A stretch of 64,000 bases of DNA, taken from positions 1 to 64,000 of the forward strand of contig NZ_JOFX01000034.1 of the NCBI RefSeq assembly GCF_000719345.1, given 5' to 3'. The translations under genes were made by a program, and so were the position numbers. The DNA comes from Streptomyces sp. NRRL F-2664. Its GTDB lineage: Bacteria > Actinomycetota > Actinomycetes > Streptomycetales > Streptomycetaceae. Below are positions 24,196 through 33,111 of the stretch, one piece after another. Under the pieces are notes generated by a model. It had not been told where the DNA came from. It searched no databases and saw nothing but the letters and a program-made list of their open reading frames with translations. Every line of letters starts with the position of its first letter. The stretch's first letter is position 1.

Positions 24196-25374
24196 TCAGT
24201 AGACCGGCTTCTCGGGCTCGATCTGGTGGACCCAGCCGATGACGCCGCCGCCGACGTGGACGGCGTCCGCGAAGCCTGCGGACTTCAGGACCGCGAGGAC
24301 TTCCGCACTGCGGACACCCGTCTTGCAGTGCAAGACGATGCGCTTGTCCTGCGGGAGGTCCTGCAGGGCGGTGCCCATCAGGAACTCGCCCTTCGGGATC
24401 AGCTTCGCGCCGGGGATCGAGACGATCTCGTACTCGTTGACCTCGCGGACGTCGATGATCTCGATCGGCTCGTCCGTGTCGATCCACTCCTTGAGCTGCT
24501 TGGGAGTGATCGTGGAGCCGGCGGCCGCCTCCTGCGCCTCCTCCGACACGACGCCGCAGAAGGCCTCGTAGTCGATGAGCTCCTTGACGGTCGCGTTCGG
24601 ACCGCAGACCGCGCAGTCGGGGTCCTTGCGGACCTTGACCTGGCGGTACTGCATCTCCAGGGCGTCGTAGATCATCAGGCGGCCGACGAGCGGCTCGCCG
24701 ACGCCCGTGAGGACCTTGATGGCCTCGGTGACCTGGATGGAGCCGATGGACGCGCAAAGCACGCCCAGCACGCCGCCCTCGGCGCAGCTCGGGACCATGC
24801 CCGGCGGCGGCGGCTCGGGGTAGAGGCAGCGGTAGCACGGGCCGTGCTCGGACCAGAAGACCGAGGCCTGGCCGTCGAAGCGGTAGATCGAGCCCCACAC
24901 GTACGGCTTGTTCAGCAGCACGCACGCGTCGTTGACGAGGTAGCGCGTGGCGAAGTTGTCCGTGCCGTCGACGATGAGGTCGTACTGGCTGAAGATCTCC
25001 ATCACGTTCTCGGCCTCGAGCCGCTCTTCGTGAAGGACCACGTTCACGTACGGATTGATGCCCAGCACGCTGTCCCGGGCGGACTCGGCCTTGGAACGGC
25101 CGATGTCCGACTGGCTGTGGATGATCTGGCGCTGCAGGTTCGACTCGTCGACCTCGTCGAACTCCACGATGCCCAGGGTCCCGACGCCGGCCGCGGCCAG
25201 GTACATGAGGGCGGGAGAACCGAGGCCGCCCGCGCCCACGGCCAGCACCTTCGCGTTCTTCAGGCGCTTCTGGCCGTCCATCCCGACGTCCGGGATGATC
25301 AGGTGACGGGAGTACCGACGGACCTCGTCAACGGTGAGCTCAGCAGCCGGCTCGACCAGGGGTGGCAGCGACAC
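24196..25374 (-). CDS. moeZ: MoeZ: sulfur-carrier adenylyltransferase/sulfurtransferase
   Basis: A 392-residue fusion of a ThiF/MoeB E1 domain and a C-terminal rhodanese domain. The E1 part has AVGAGGLGSPAL (~46-57), DESNLQRQ, DGTDNFATR and two zinc CxxC pairs (CYRC, CAVC). The rhodanese part (~285-385) has EIIDVRE and the active loop HCKTGVRS. MoeZ proteins activate the C-terminal Gly-Gly of small sulfur carriers and pass sulfur to them for molybdopterin, thiamine, cysteine or secondary-metabolite thiolation. In Streptomyces and Mycobacterium one such enzyme serves several carriers. No carrier gene lies in the window. Confidence 0.93.
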   Translation of the reverse strand: MSLPPLVEPAAELTVDEVRRYSRHLIIPDVGMDGQKRLKNAKVLAVGAGGLGSPALMYLAAAGVGTLGIVEFDEVDESNLQRQIIHSQSDIGRSKAESARDSVLGINPYVNVVLHEERLEAENVMEIFSQYDLIVDGTDNFATRYLVNDACVLLNKPYVWGSIYRFDGQASVFWSEHGPCYRCLYPEPPPPGMVPSCAEGGVLGVLCASIGSIQVTEAIKVLTGVGEPLVGRLMIYDALEMQYRQVKVRKDPDCAVCGPNATVKELIDYEAFCGVVSEEAQEAAAGSTITPKQLKEWIDTDEPIEIIDVREVNEYEIVSIPGAKLIPKGEFLMGTALQDLPQDKRIVLHCKTGVRSAEVLAVLKSAGFADAVHVGGGVIGWVHQIEPEKPVY

Positions 25375-25437
25375 GGGGACTCCGTAGATTGGTACGACGT
25401 AACGGTGGTTCTCTCCGTAACACTGCCACGCCCGTCT

Positions 25438-26193
25438 TCATTCCAAGACACCTGTCCCGATACGTGAGACGATTTCGTCCCAGTACCCGGGCATGGACGC
25501 CCAGGGGTCGCGGCCCCCCGCGGCGCGGCGGTCGGTGAACCAGATCGTGCCCGCGCCCTGCCAGCGGGCGATCCGCATCGCCTCCTCCAGGTGGGAGCGC
25601 GGCACCCCGTGGACGAGGTGGCAGAACCGCTCCGGGGGATGCTCGGCGGTCCACTCCGCCACCTGCGACCAGCGGTAGTCGGCCCACGCGCCGGAGAAGG
25701 TGACCAGCTGGTCGGCGGCCTCCGCGTAGCCCTCGTACGGGTGGGTGCCGTGCCCGAGCACGATCCGCAGGTCCTCCCCCAGCCCGCGCAGGCTGTCGAC
25801 GACCCGGCGCACCGAGGCCAGTTCCGCCTTGTCGGCCGGAGTCCCGGCGAGGTAGAAGCCGCCGACGCCGTACCAGTCGCGGAAGCGGTGGGCGTCGGAG
25901 ACCAGCTCCCCGAAGGACCGCGCCCCGTCCCGCATCGCGAGATGCCCGAGGACCGTGCCGCCCGCGCCGTGCAGCTTCACGGCGGCTTCCGTGCAGTGCG
26001 GGTCGGGCCGTCCGCCCGGCCCGTCGGCCACGTTCAGCACGGCCCAGTGCAGCGGGGTGCCGGGGCGGGTCAGCTCGGCCCACTCCACGGGGGCGAGGAG
26101 CGGGTGCGCGTAACCGGGGATGCCCAGCCCGAGGCGGCCGGCGCCGGTCGCGGCCGACGCCAGGGCCCCCGGCGGAGTGGTCAGATGCGGCAC
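25438..26193 (-). CDS. Spherulin-4-family protein (predicted glycan hydrolase or glycan-binding)
   Basis: A 251-residue TIM-barrel-like spherulin-4 protein with LGIPGYAHPL, WAVLNVADGPGG, GTVLGHLAMRDGAR and VLGHGTHPYEGY. In fungi this family (GH135, Sph3) cleaves galactosaminogalactan. The strand-4 segment where an acidic pair is expected reads GGFYLAGTPADK, so a catalytic Asp seems to be missing and activity is uncertain. There is no signal peptide. Its start overlaps the epimerase gene by 13 bases, marking it as the last gene of a four-gene operon headed by the PelF-like glycosyltransferase. Confidence 0.8.
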   Translation of the reverse strand: MPHLTTPPGALASAATGAGRLGLGIPGYAHPLLAPVEWAELTRPGTPLHWAVLNVADGPGGRPDPHCTEAAVKLHGAGGTVLGHLAMRDGARSFGELVSDAHRFRDWYGVGGFYLAGTPADKAELASVRRVVDSLRGLGEDLRIVLGHGTHPYEGYAEAADQLVTFSGAWADYRWSQVAEWTAEHPPERFCHLVHGVPRSHLEEAMRIARWQGAGTIWFTDRRAAGGRDPWASMPGYWDEIVSRIGTGVLE

Positions 26194-27191
26194 GCCGCCT
26201 CCATCCAGATGTCCGCCAGAGACTCCTCCAGGTTGATCCGGGGCCGCCAGCCGAGCCGGTCGCGGGCGGTGCGCACGTCGGCCTGCTGCCAGGCTCCGCA
26301 GCCGTCGGGGTACGGGTACGGCTGGGGCGCCGCCGCGAGCTGCTCCACGGAGGCCTCGGAGCGGGGGGAACCGATGGAGGAGAGTCCGGCCGGCGGGCGG
26401 CCGGGGTGCCCGTGCGCCTGCTGCGGGCCGCCGTGCGGTACGTCGAGCTCGTGCAGGGCCCCTGCGTACCCGGCGACCCGGGCCAGGACCGCGGCGGCGT
26501 CGCGCAGCCGGACCGCGCGGCCGGTGCCGATGTTCACCACTCCCTGGGCGGCGGACAGCGACGCGGCGTGCACGGCCCGCGCCACGTCCCGTACGTCGAC
26601 GAAGTCGCGCTGCACGCCGAGCCCGCTGAGCTTGAGCTCCCCGTCACCGGACTGCATCGCGCGCCGCATGGCCTCGGCGAGCCGGCCGAGCGGCGACCCG
26701 GCGGGGGTGCCGGGGCCGACGGGGGAGAAGATGCGCAGCACGACGGCGTCCAGCCCGGAGCCCAGCACCAGTTCGGTGGCGGCCAGTTTGCTGACGCCGT
26801 ACGGTCCGCCGGGTCTCGGCACGGCGTCCTCGGCCGTGGACGACCCGGGCTGGCTGGGCCCGTACTCGGCGGCGCATCCGAGCTGGACGAGCCGGGCCCC
26901 GCAGCCGCTGCGGCGCAGCGACTCGCAGATCGTCGCGACGGCGACGGTGTTGTGGCGGGTCAGTTCGCGCGCTCCGCCGCGGGTGGCGCCCGCGCAGTTG
27001 ATGACGACGCCCGGGTGGACGGCGTCGAGGAAGCGCGTGAGGGCTCCGGGGCTGCCCGTGGCGAGGTCGAAGCGGACGTCGGCGTCGTCGCCGCGGCCGA
27101 GCGCGGTGAGCTGGACGGCGGGGTCGGCGAGCAGCCGGTCGGCGACGTAGCGGCCGAGGTATCCGTTGGCTCCGATCAGCAGCACCCTCAT
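26181..27191 (-). CDS. NAD-dependent nucleotide-sugar epimerase/dehydratase
   Basis: A 336-residue extended SDR. The N-terminal Rossmann motif is IGANGYLGRYV, there is INCAGATRGG in the middle, and the catalytic YGVSK provides Tyr and Lys (~150-154). A C-terminal part (RPRINLEESLADIWMEA) closes the sugar site. The product is probably a modified UDP- or dTDP-sugar; position in the operon suggests that it supplies the neighbouring glycosyltransferase. A UDP-GlcNAc/GalNAc 4-epimerase is an attractive but unproven option. Confidence 0.85.
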   Translation of the reverse strand: MRVLLIGANGYLGRYVADRLLADPAVQLTALGRGDDADVRFDLATGSPGALTRFLDAVHPGVVINCAGATRGGARELTRHNTVAVATICESLRRSGCGARLVQLGCAAEYGPSQPGSSTAEDAVPRPGGPYGVSKLAATELVLGSGLDAVVLRIFSPVGPGTPAGSPLGRLAEAMRRAMQSGDGELKLSGLGVQRDFVDVRDVARAVHAASLSAAQGVVNIGTGRAVRLRDAAAVLARVAGYAGALHELDVPHGGPQQAHGHPGRPPAGLSSIGSPRSEASVEQLAAAPQPYPYPDGCGAWQQADVRTARDRLGWRPRINLEESLADIWMEAACRI

Positions 27192-27323
27192 CGCGTGACC
27201 CCTTGGTCGGTTGGCTGGCCGGTCATGTCTGTGTCTCCTTGCGGACGGGTGGGTGGACGGTGGGGCGGGGTACGGGAGTTCGCTTCGGCGTCGGCTCCGA
27301 AGGGTGAGTGGTCCGGTGGGACG

Positions 27324-28436
27324 TCAGGGCCTCGCGTGGGCGGAGGCGCGGGACAGGGCGAGGACGGCGTGAACGAGGAGTACGGCCGCGGCCGCCGCGG
27401 CCGCCCCCGGTACGGGGATCAGGGCCAGGGCGAGTGCGGCGGCGACGGGTCCGCGACGGGATCCGTGCCGCAGCAGGAGCCGGGTCAGGAAGAACAGCAG
27501 GGCCAGTGGCACCGCCACCGCCGGCGGTGTGCCGGTGAGGGCCGCGGCCCCGGCGGCGGCCGCGGCGAAGCAGGCGACGGCTGCGAGGAGCAGGGGCCGG
27601 GCCCGGTCGGCGAAGTCCTCCAAAGCGCGGCTGCCGTCGAGCCTGGCCCGCCCTCCGCCGGCGAACGCGGCGGCGAGCAGGTGCCCGGGGGCGACGGCCA
27701 GCGCGAGGGCGACCGCGAGGGGGGTGCCGTACCGGTACGCGGCCCAGCCGGCGACGGCTGCGGCGAGCAGGTGGGCGAGCCACGGGAACCTCCCCCCGGC
27801 GGCGCGGCCCGGCAGGACGAGCGCCGCGACGGTGGCGGCCACGGCGGCGGGTCCGGCCCACGTCTGGCCGGCGGCGGCTGCGCCGGCGGCCAGCGCCCCG
27901 GGCAGCAGGGCGCAGCCGAGGGTGCGGTATGCGGACGGCCCGGCCGGGGGCGCGGCCGGTGCGGCGGCGGGTGCTTCGCCGCGCGGGCTGCGGGCGTACA
28001 GCTCCTCGGCGAGGGAGAAGACGTCCCGGTGCCGGAAGCGGGCGGCGGTGCGGTCGGTGATGCCGTGGGCCTCCAGCCCGGCGGCGATCTCCAGGGGGTC
28101 CACGGCCCGCTCGCACAGCTCGCGGTGCCGGTGCAGCAGCGCCTTGACGGGATCCCCGCCGGTCCGGCGGCGCGCCTGCGGCGTCGCGCCGCGGGCGACC
28201 TCGTCCAGGGTGGCGTCGGCGCCCGCGGGTCGGGGGGCCGGCCGGAGGTCCGGTAACGGTGCCGCACCCGTGCTCACGCCCGACTCCTGCTGCGCACCAT
28301 CGGGCCGCGCCGCGTCGGCGCCTGCGCCACCGGACCGCGGCTCGGTCGCCGACGGGGCACGGGCGGGAGCCGAGGGCGGCACCGGGGCGGATGGCAGCGC
28401 CGGCGGGGCCGCGGTGTCGGGGTCGACGGTGGTCAT
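27324..28436 (-). CDS. Polytopic membrane protein of the PelF-like operon
   Basis: A predicted 370-residue protein. The first ~95 residues are Pro/Ala-rich and disordered. A charged soluble part follows (KALLHRHRELCERAVDPLEIAAGLEAHGITDRTAARF in two runs), then an Ala/Leu-rich C-terminal half with roughly seven or eight membrane segments. Its ATG overlaps the glycosyltransferase stop as ATGA, so the two are translationally coupled. I recognise no transporter signature. It is not a PelG-type flippase by length or motif, but could anchor the synthase or help export. The epimerase starts 132 bases further on. Confidence 0.75.
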   Translation of the reverse strand: MTTVDPDTAAPPALPSAPVPPSAPARAPSATEPRSGGAGADAARPDGAQQESGVSTGAAPLPDLRPAPRPAGADATLDEVARGATPQARRRTGGDPVKALLHRHRELCERAVDPLEIAAGLEAHGITDRTAARFRHRDVFSLAEELYARSPRGEAPAAAPAAPPAGPSAYRTLGCALLPGALAAGAAAAGQTWAGPAAVAATVAALVLPGRAAGGRFPWLAHLLAAAVAGWAAYRYGTPLAVALALAVAPGHLLAAAFAGGGRARLDGSRALEDFADRARPLLLAAVACFAAAAAGAAALTGTPPAVAVPLALLFFLTRLLLRHGSRRGPVAAALALALIPVPGAAAAAAAVLLVHAVLALSRASAHARP

Positions 28437-30052
28437 ACGGCGGCCTCCGAGGTCGGGTCCGGTGCGGGCGTGGCCCAGGTCGGGCTGGTCCAGTGGCCGG
28501 GCACCCGCGCCTCCGGGGGCCGGGCGAAGGGGATGCCGCCGTCGGGCCGTTCGGAGCCCTTGGCCAGCAGCCGCAGGTAGATCTCCTGGAAGGCGGTGAC
28601 GTTCTGCTCGACGGTGAACAGCTCCAGGGCGCGCGCCCTGGCGGCGGCCCCGAGGCGTTCGGCCCGCTCGGCGTCCCCGAGCAGCGACAGGCAGGCCTCG
28701 GCGAGCGCCCGCGGATTGCGCGGCGGGACGACGAGACCGGTGCCGCCGATGACCTCGCACACGGCGCCGACATCGGTGGATACGGTGGCGCGCCCGCAGA
28801 GCATGGCCTCGGCCAGGGTCACCGGGAAGCCCTCGATCACGGAGGACAGCACGACGACGCGCCCGCCGGCGTACGCCTGCGCAGCCGTTGGGGCCTCCGG
28901 TCCGCCGACCTCCTCGAAGGCGACCGGGTTCTCCCCGGCGGTGACGCAGTCTGCGGCCTCGTCGGGGAACAGCTGGGCGGCGAGGGAGCGGCAGTCCGCA
29001 AGGTAGCCGGGATCCGCGGCCGTGGCGAAGATCCGCAGCCGGGTGCCCGGTCGGGTCCTGCGGACCTCGGCGAAGGCGTGCAGCAGGGCGACGAGGTCCT
29101 TGGCGGGCTCCACCCGGCCGACCCACACCAGCGTGTCCGGGTCGCCGCGGTCGGCGCCCTCCCCGACGGAGGCGAATCGGTCCGCCTCCATCCCCGGGTG
29201 GACCGTCCTCAGCCGGTCGCGGGTGGCGCCGCAGCGCTCCTGCCAGCGTCGGGCGTGGGCGTTGCCGGGGGTGAGGAAGTCGGCCCGGGTGTAGATCTCG
29301 CAGGCCAGCCGCAGGTGGAAGGCGGCGAGCAGGGCCCGTACCGCGGGACGGGGCTCCTCGGCCCCGCCGGAACCGAGGTGGGCCAGGTAGTGGGCGCGCA
29401 ACTGGACGCCGTACTCGGTGACCAGCAGCGGGACCCCGAAGAAGCGTTTGGCCAGCAGGCCGGGGAGGGCTGCCACCCCGCCGGCGGCGGCGTGGCAGAC
29501 GTCGACGGCTGCGAGGCCCTCGCCGTGGGCGTTCTCCTCGTACCAGCCGAGGGACAGCGGCCGCAGCATGCGCTCCAGGTCGTCCACGAACTCCAGCAGG
29601 TCGGCCACCCGCGCGGCCTGTACGGTGCGGCTCGCGCCGGGGGCCCGGCAGGCGGCCTCCAGGGCCCGGACCGCGGACTCGGAGCGCAGCGCCGCGTGGA
29701 GCCCGCCCTGTTCGCGGGCGAGTCCGGCGAGCCCGTACAGCCCGGCTGCGAAGGGGTCGGGGGCACCGGCGCAGATCCCGTGGACCAGCTGGGCGAAGCA
29801 GTCCGCGAAGCGCCGCCGCTCGCGCCGGGAGTAGGTCCGCCCGTCGTCGGCGGGGGCCCACAGGGGGGCGGTGCGGACGCGGGTGACGTGCTCGGGCAGG
29901 GGGACCCGGGCGCGCTCCTGGTCGGCGCTGCGGCTCAGCGCGTAGAGCTCGAACTCGTGCTGCGGGAGTCCGCGCACGAGCCGGTCGCACCACAGCCTGG
30001 CCTCGCCCGTCGCATACGGATAACCACCTTCGGTGAGCAGTCCGATCCGCAC
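28433..30052 (-). CDS. PelF-like GT4 glycosyltransferase (DUF3492-type)
   Basis: A 539-residue cytosolic glycosyltransferase. It starts RIGLLTEGGYPYATGEARLW, the characteristic PelF-type opening, and carries the helix DVCHAAAGGVAALPG. The C-terminal GT-B half has LVWVGRVEPAKDL and the nucleotide-sugar motif SSVIEGFPVTLAEAM. PelF uses UDP-GalNAc to build the Pel exopolysaccharide in Pseudomonas. I took the GTG at 30052; the longer open frame upstream is out of character. The start has a GGGGG-type ribosome site eight bases away. It heads a four-gene unit after a long gap. Confidence 0.85.
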   Translation of the reverse strand: MRIGLLTEGGYPYATGEARLWCDRLVRGLPQHEFELYALSRSADQERARVPLPEHVTRVRTAPLWAPADDGRTYSRRERRRFADCFAQLVHGICAGAPDPFAAGLYGLAGLAREQGGLHAALRSESAVRALEAACRAPGASRTVQAARVADLLEFVDDLERMLRPLSLGWYEENAHGEGLAAVDVCHAAAGGVAALPGLLAKRFFGVPLLVTEYGVQLRAHYLAHLGSGGAEEPRPAVRALLAAFHLRLACEIYTRADFLTPGNAHARRWQERCGATRDRLRTVHPGMEADRFASVGEGADRGDPDTLVWVGRVEPAKDLVALLHAFAEVRRTRPGTRLRIFATAADPGYLADCRSLAAQLFPDEAADCVTAGENPVAFEEVGGPEAPTAAQAYAGGRVVVLSSVIEGFPVTLAEAMLCGRATVSTDVGAVCEVIGGTGLVVPPRNPRALAEACLSLLGDAERAERLGAAARARALELFTVEQNVTAFQEIYLRLLAKGSERPDGGIPFARPPEARVPGHWTSPTWATPAPDPTSEAAV

Positions 30053-30532
30053 GAGTGGCACCCCCGATCTTCCGTTCAGGCGGTCTCCGTCGGTCAGGCG
30101 ACCCGCCGCGGGAGAACTCAAGCGGATGTGCCGCAGGCGCGGCGGACGGTTGTCCGTCGCGCCACCGGAAGGGGTGAAGAGTCGTAACTTTCCCGTACGG
30201 TTCGCGTTCGAGCGCGCTAGAAGTGCGGCCTCGGAACTGCCGAACTGCGGTGCGGCAGAGGCCCGGTGGCGTGACGTGCGGCGGTCGGCGGCGCGTCCGG
30301 GATCGAGTGCCGGCACGGCGGCGGGCAGTCGGCGGGTGCCCGGGGGGAGCGTGCCCCGCCGGAGCCGCTCTCGCCCCGGCGACGCCGAGGGTCACCCCCG
30401 CGTGCGCGGCGAGGGAAGCCCCGCGGCGCCGGGCGGGCTGCTGTTCCCGCGCCTGCGGGCCGGGGAGCGCCCGGGCGCTGCGGCGTCACGGAGGTCGACG
30501 CCCACCCCGCCGACCGCAGACCGGACGTCTCG
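30053..30532. other. 480-base gene-free region upstream of the PelF-like operon
   Basis: I see no credible gene here. A near-perfect 12-bp inverted repeat around GGTT (30136-30163) would form a hairpin in the 5' region of the leftward transcript. It has no T-run, so it looks more like an operator or mRNA structure than a terminator. Around 30185-30230 the DNA is less G/C-rich, including AACTTTCCCGTACGG, and could hold the operon promoter; no clear HrdB pair is visible. The left half (30300-30532) lies just downstream of the DUF3152 stop. Confidence 0.5.
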
Positions 30533-31969
30533 TCAGTTCCCGGGAAACGCCCAGGGGTTGGGCCTGCACTGGATGCCGTCGATGTTCAGGGACTTGGTCT
30601 GCTGCTGCATGACCGGGGCGAGCGCGCCCGGGGTGCTGCAGTTGACGTGGCCGTGACCGAGCCGGTGGCCGACCTCGTGGTTGATGAGCATCTGCCGGTA
30701 GGCGAACATCTGGTCCGGGCCGTAGGTCTCCGAGCCCTGCGCCCACCGGAAGGCGTTGATCATCACGCGCTCGGTCTTCGCCGAGTCGCAGGACACGTTG
30801 CCGACGACGGTGTCGAGGCCGGACTTGGCACACCAGATCCCGGTGGTGCCGGGGCTGGCGAGGGTGATCACGAAGTCGGACTCCCCTCCCGGGACCCGTT
30901 CGAAGGTCTTCGAGCCGCCGTGGCCCCAGCTGCGGTCGTCGTTGAGGGTGCGGTGGACGGCCTCGGCGAAGAGCTGCGGGTCCAGTCCCAGTCCCTGCTC
31001 GACGTCGACCCGGTAGCGCACGATCCTGCCCTTGCCGGGGGCCTTGGCCACACCGGGCACGGTGTCGAAGGTCCCGGGCCCGGCGAGCTTCGGATCGAAG
31101 GGCAGCTGCGCCGCCATCTGCTGTTCGTACGTCAGCTCGGGCGCCGGGGCGGGCGCGGCGGCGGAGGGCGCCACGGGCGCGGCCACGCCGCCGTTCGGGG
31201 TGGGGCGGCCGTCGGAACGGGAGGCGGCGGTGTCGCTGCGCTCCTTGTCGGTGGCGGCGGGCGCGCCGGCCCTGGCCTCCTCCGCGTCGCCGTCGAGGTA
31301 CCCCTGGCCGGCGACGACCACCGCGAGGACGGTGGTCACCGCGGCCGCGGCCATGCCGGTGTACGTACGGACCCTGCGGCCGCGCCCGGTGCCGGCGGCG
31401 GGCTGTTCGCAGGCGGCGTCGTCGGCCGGCCGCCGCGGGCCGGGGACCTGGCGGTGGGAACCGGTGGAGGTCAGCGGGTCGGCCCCCGGCGCCGCATCGG
31501 GCGTTGTCGAGCGGGGGGCCGGCGGTTCGAGGGTGACCTGCGGGAAGCCCACGGCGGGTGTGCCGAAGGCCGGGGTGTCCGGGTCCCGTCGCGGGGCGGG
31601 GGGCGCGGTGCGCGCCGAGGGGGCCGGTTCGGCAGCCCGCGGTCGCGGTATCCCGTGCCAGTCGCCGTACACGGCGTCGGGTCCGGCACCCCAGGCGCGA
31701 CCGGTTTCGTACTGCTGGGGGTGGCCGCCGGCCCGGGTGGCGGCGGTCGACCGGTCCTGGGAGGCGTATCCCCGGTGGGTGACGGTCGGTTCGGGCCACC
31801 CGGCGAACGGGTCGCCGTTGCCGAAGACGTCGTCGCCGGGCGCGTCGTGGGCGAACGGGTCCCCGTACCCGGCGTGATCCGGCTGCGCCTGCGGGCGCGC
31901 TGCGGCGGGCGCCGGCGCCGGAGCTGACTCCGGAGCGGGCGCCCCGGATTTTCGACTGTGTCGTCCCAC
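30533..31969 (-). CDS. DUF3152 membrane-anchored protein with metzincin-type zinc motif
   Basis: A predicted 478-residue protein. A long Pro/Gly-rich cytosolic region with FAGWPEP-like motifs precedes one transmembrane helix (YTGMAAAAVTTVLAVVVAG, ~235-253). A Ser/Pro/Ala linker then leads to the extracytoplasmic DUF3152 domain (~330-478). This domain contains NHEVGHRLGHGH, an exact HExxHxxGxxH metzincin motif, and paired cysteines (WCAKS, VSCDS, VNCST, IQCRP). It is probably a secreted-face metalloprotease. The GTG start (GRHSRKSG) is five bases from the stop of the upstream alpha/beta hydrolase, so the two are co-transcribed. Mycobacterial Rv3207c is the remembered counterpart. Confidence 0.82.
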   Translation of the reverse strand: MGRHSRKSGAPAPESAPAPAPAAARPQAQPDHAGYGDPFAHDAPGDDVFGNGDPFAGWPEPTVTHRGYASQDRSTAATRAGGHPQQYETGRAWGAGPDAVYGDWHGIPRPRAAEPAPSARTAPPAPRRDPDTPAFGTPAVGFPQVTLEPPAPRSTTPDAAPGADPLTSTGSHRQVPGPRRPADDAACEQPAAGTGRGRRVRTYTGMAAAAVTTVLAVVVAGQGYLDGDAEEARAGAPAATDKERSDTAASRSDGRPTPNGGVAAPVAPSAAAPAPAPELTYEQQMAAQLPFDPKLAGPGTFDTVPGVAKAPGKGRIVRYRVDVEQGLGLDPQLFAEAVHRTLNDDRSWGHGGSKTFERVPGGESDFVITLASPGTTGIWCAKSGLDTVVGNVSCDSAKTERVMINAFRWAQGSETYGPDQMFAYRQMLINHEVGHRLGHGHVNCSTPGALAPVMQQQTKSLNIDGIQCRPNPWAFPGN

Positions 31970-31974
31970 GGCCC

Positions 31975-32970
31975 TCAGCCCCTGCCGTCTTCGGTGTCCC
32001 GGTCCGCAGCTCCCGCGCAGGTGTCGCGCAGCAGCTCCGTGAAGGCGGCGGCCACCACCTCGGGGTACTCCATCATCGCCACGTGCCCGGCCTCGGGCAG
32101 GCACAGCAGCCGCGACCCGCGGAAGGCGGCGGCGGCCCTGCGGGCCATACGGTACGAGACCAGTTGGTCGCGGCCACCGTAGACCAGCAGGGCGGGGGCG
32201 AGCACGCGCTGCGCCTGGCGCCACAGTCCGTGCTGGCCACCGAGGGTGTAGGCGTCGACGATGCCCCGCGAGGTGCGGGTCATCACGTCCCAGAAGTACG
32301 GGAGGGCCATGCGGCGCTCCATCTCCTCCACCGCGTTGCGGAAGCCTTCCGGAGTCACCCGGGAGGGGTCGCCGTAGCAGAGGTCCATCACTCCCCGGGT
32401 GCGCTGTTCTGCGCTCAGGCCCTGGGTCATCCGGCTGAAGAGGCCTGCCACGCCGGGCACCGCGAGGAGCGCCGTCGGCACGGCCGAACGTTGCACGCGC
32501 AGTTCGGGCAGGGCCGGGGAGACGAGCGTCAGGGTACGCACGAGGTCGGGGCGGGCAGCCGCGACCCGGGTGGAGACGGCGCCGCCGAGGGAGTTCCCGA
32601 AGAGGTGGACGGGCCCGCGTCCGGCCGCGTCGAGGTGGCGGATGACGGCCCGGGCGAAGGCGGTGACCGAGTACTTGCGGTCCGCGGGCGGCGGGGACCA
32701 GCCAAATCCGGGGAGGTCCACCGCCTCGCCGTCGACGGTGTCCGCCAGCTCCGCCATGAGGGCGGACCAGTTGTGCGAGGAGCCGCCCAGTCCGTGCACG
32801 AAGAGCGCGGGGGGCAGGCCCGTCCGCCGCGGCGGGTGGGACCGGACGGCCAGTTCCAGCCCGGGCAGCGCGGCGATGCGCAGCTGCTCGCCGTCGGCCA
32901 GCCGGACCGCTTCCGCGGGGAAGGACGGTTCGGCGGCGGACCGTACGCCCGGCAGCTCGGTCGAAGACAT
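31975..32970 (-). CDS. Alpha/beta-fold hydrolase
   Basis: A 331-residue single-domain hydrolase. Motifs are the oxyanion turn FVHGLGGSSHNW (~58-69), the nucleophile elbow FGNSLGGAVS, a late acid in YGGRDQLVS and the catalytic histidine in EAGHVAMME. No signal peptide is evident. It is first of a two-gene unit with the DUF3152 protein. The closest functional guess is a LipV-like esterase, since such a gene occurs in the syntenic mycobacterial block; the substrate is unknown. Confidence 0.85.
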   Translation of the reverse strand: MSSTELPGVRSAAEPSFPAEAVRLADGEQLRIAALPGLELAVRSHPPRRTGLPPALFVHGLGGSSHNWSALMAELADTVDGEAVDLPGFGWSPPPADRKYSVTAFARAVIRHLDAAGRGPVHLFGNSLGGAVSTRVAAARPDLVRTLTLVSPALPELRVQRSAVPTALLAVPGVAGLFSRMTQGLSAEQRTRGVMDLCYGDPSRVTPEGFRNAVEEMERRMALPYFWDVMTRTSRGIVDAYTLGGQHGLWRQAQRVLAPALLVYGGRDQLVSYRMARRAAAAFRGSRLLCLPEAGHVAMMEYPEVVAAAFTELLRDTCAGAADRDTEDGRG

Positions 32971-33111
32971 GCGGGCAATGTTACGAGAGGATCACACTCC
33001 ACTTGTTGTGTTCGCGGTCACAGACACATCGCGGATCCTGGTATCCGCATAGCGGTGCCCCCTCGATCCTCCTAGGCTCGTAAGTGACACAAGGAAGCGA
33101 GGGGAGCGGCG

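Noticed and set aside
27324..30395. A single 1023-codon minus-strand frame across the glycosyltransferase and membrane-protein genes
   Set aside because: Only the downstream part (from ATG 28436) is plausible. The upstream part is the wrong frame of the PelF-like gene.
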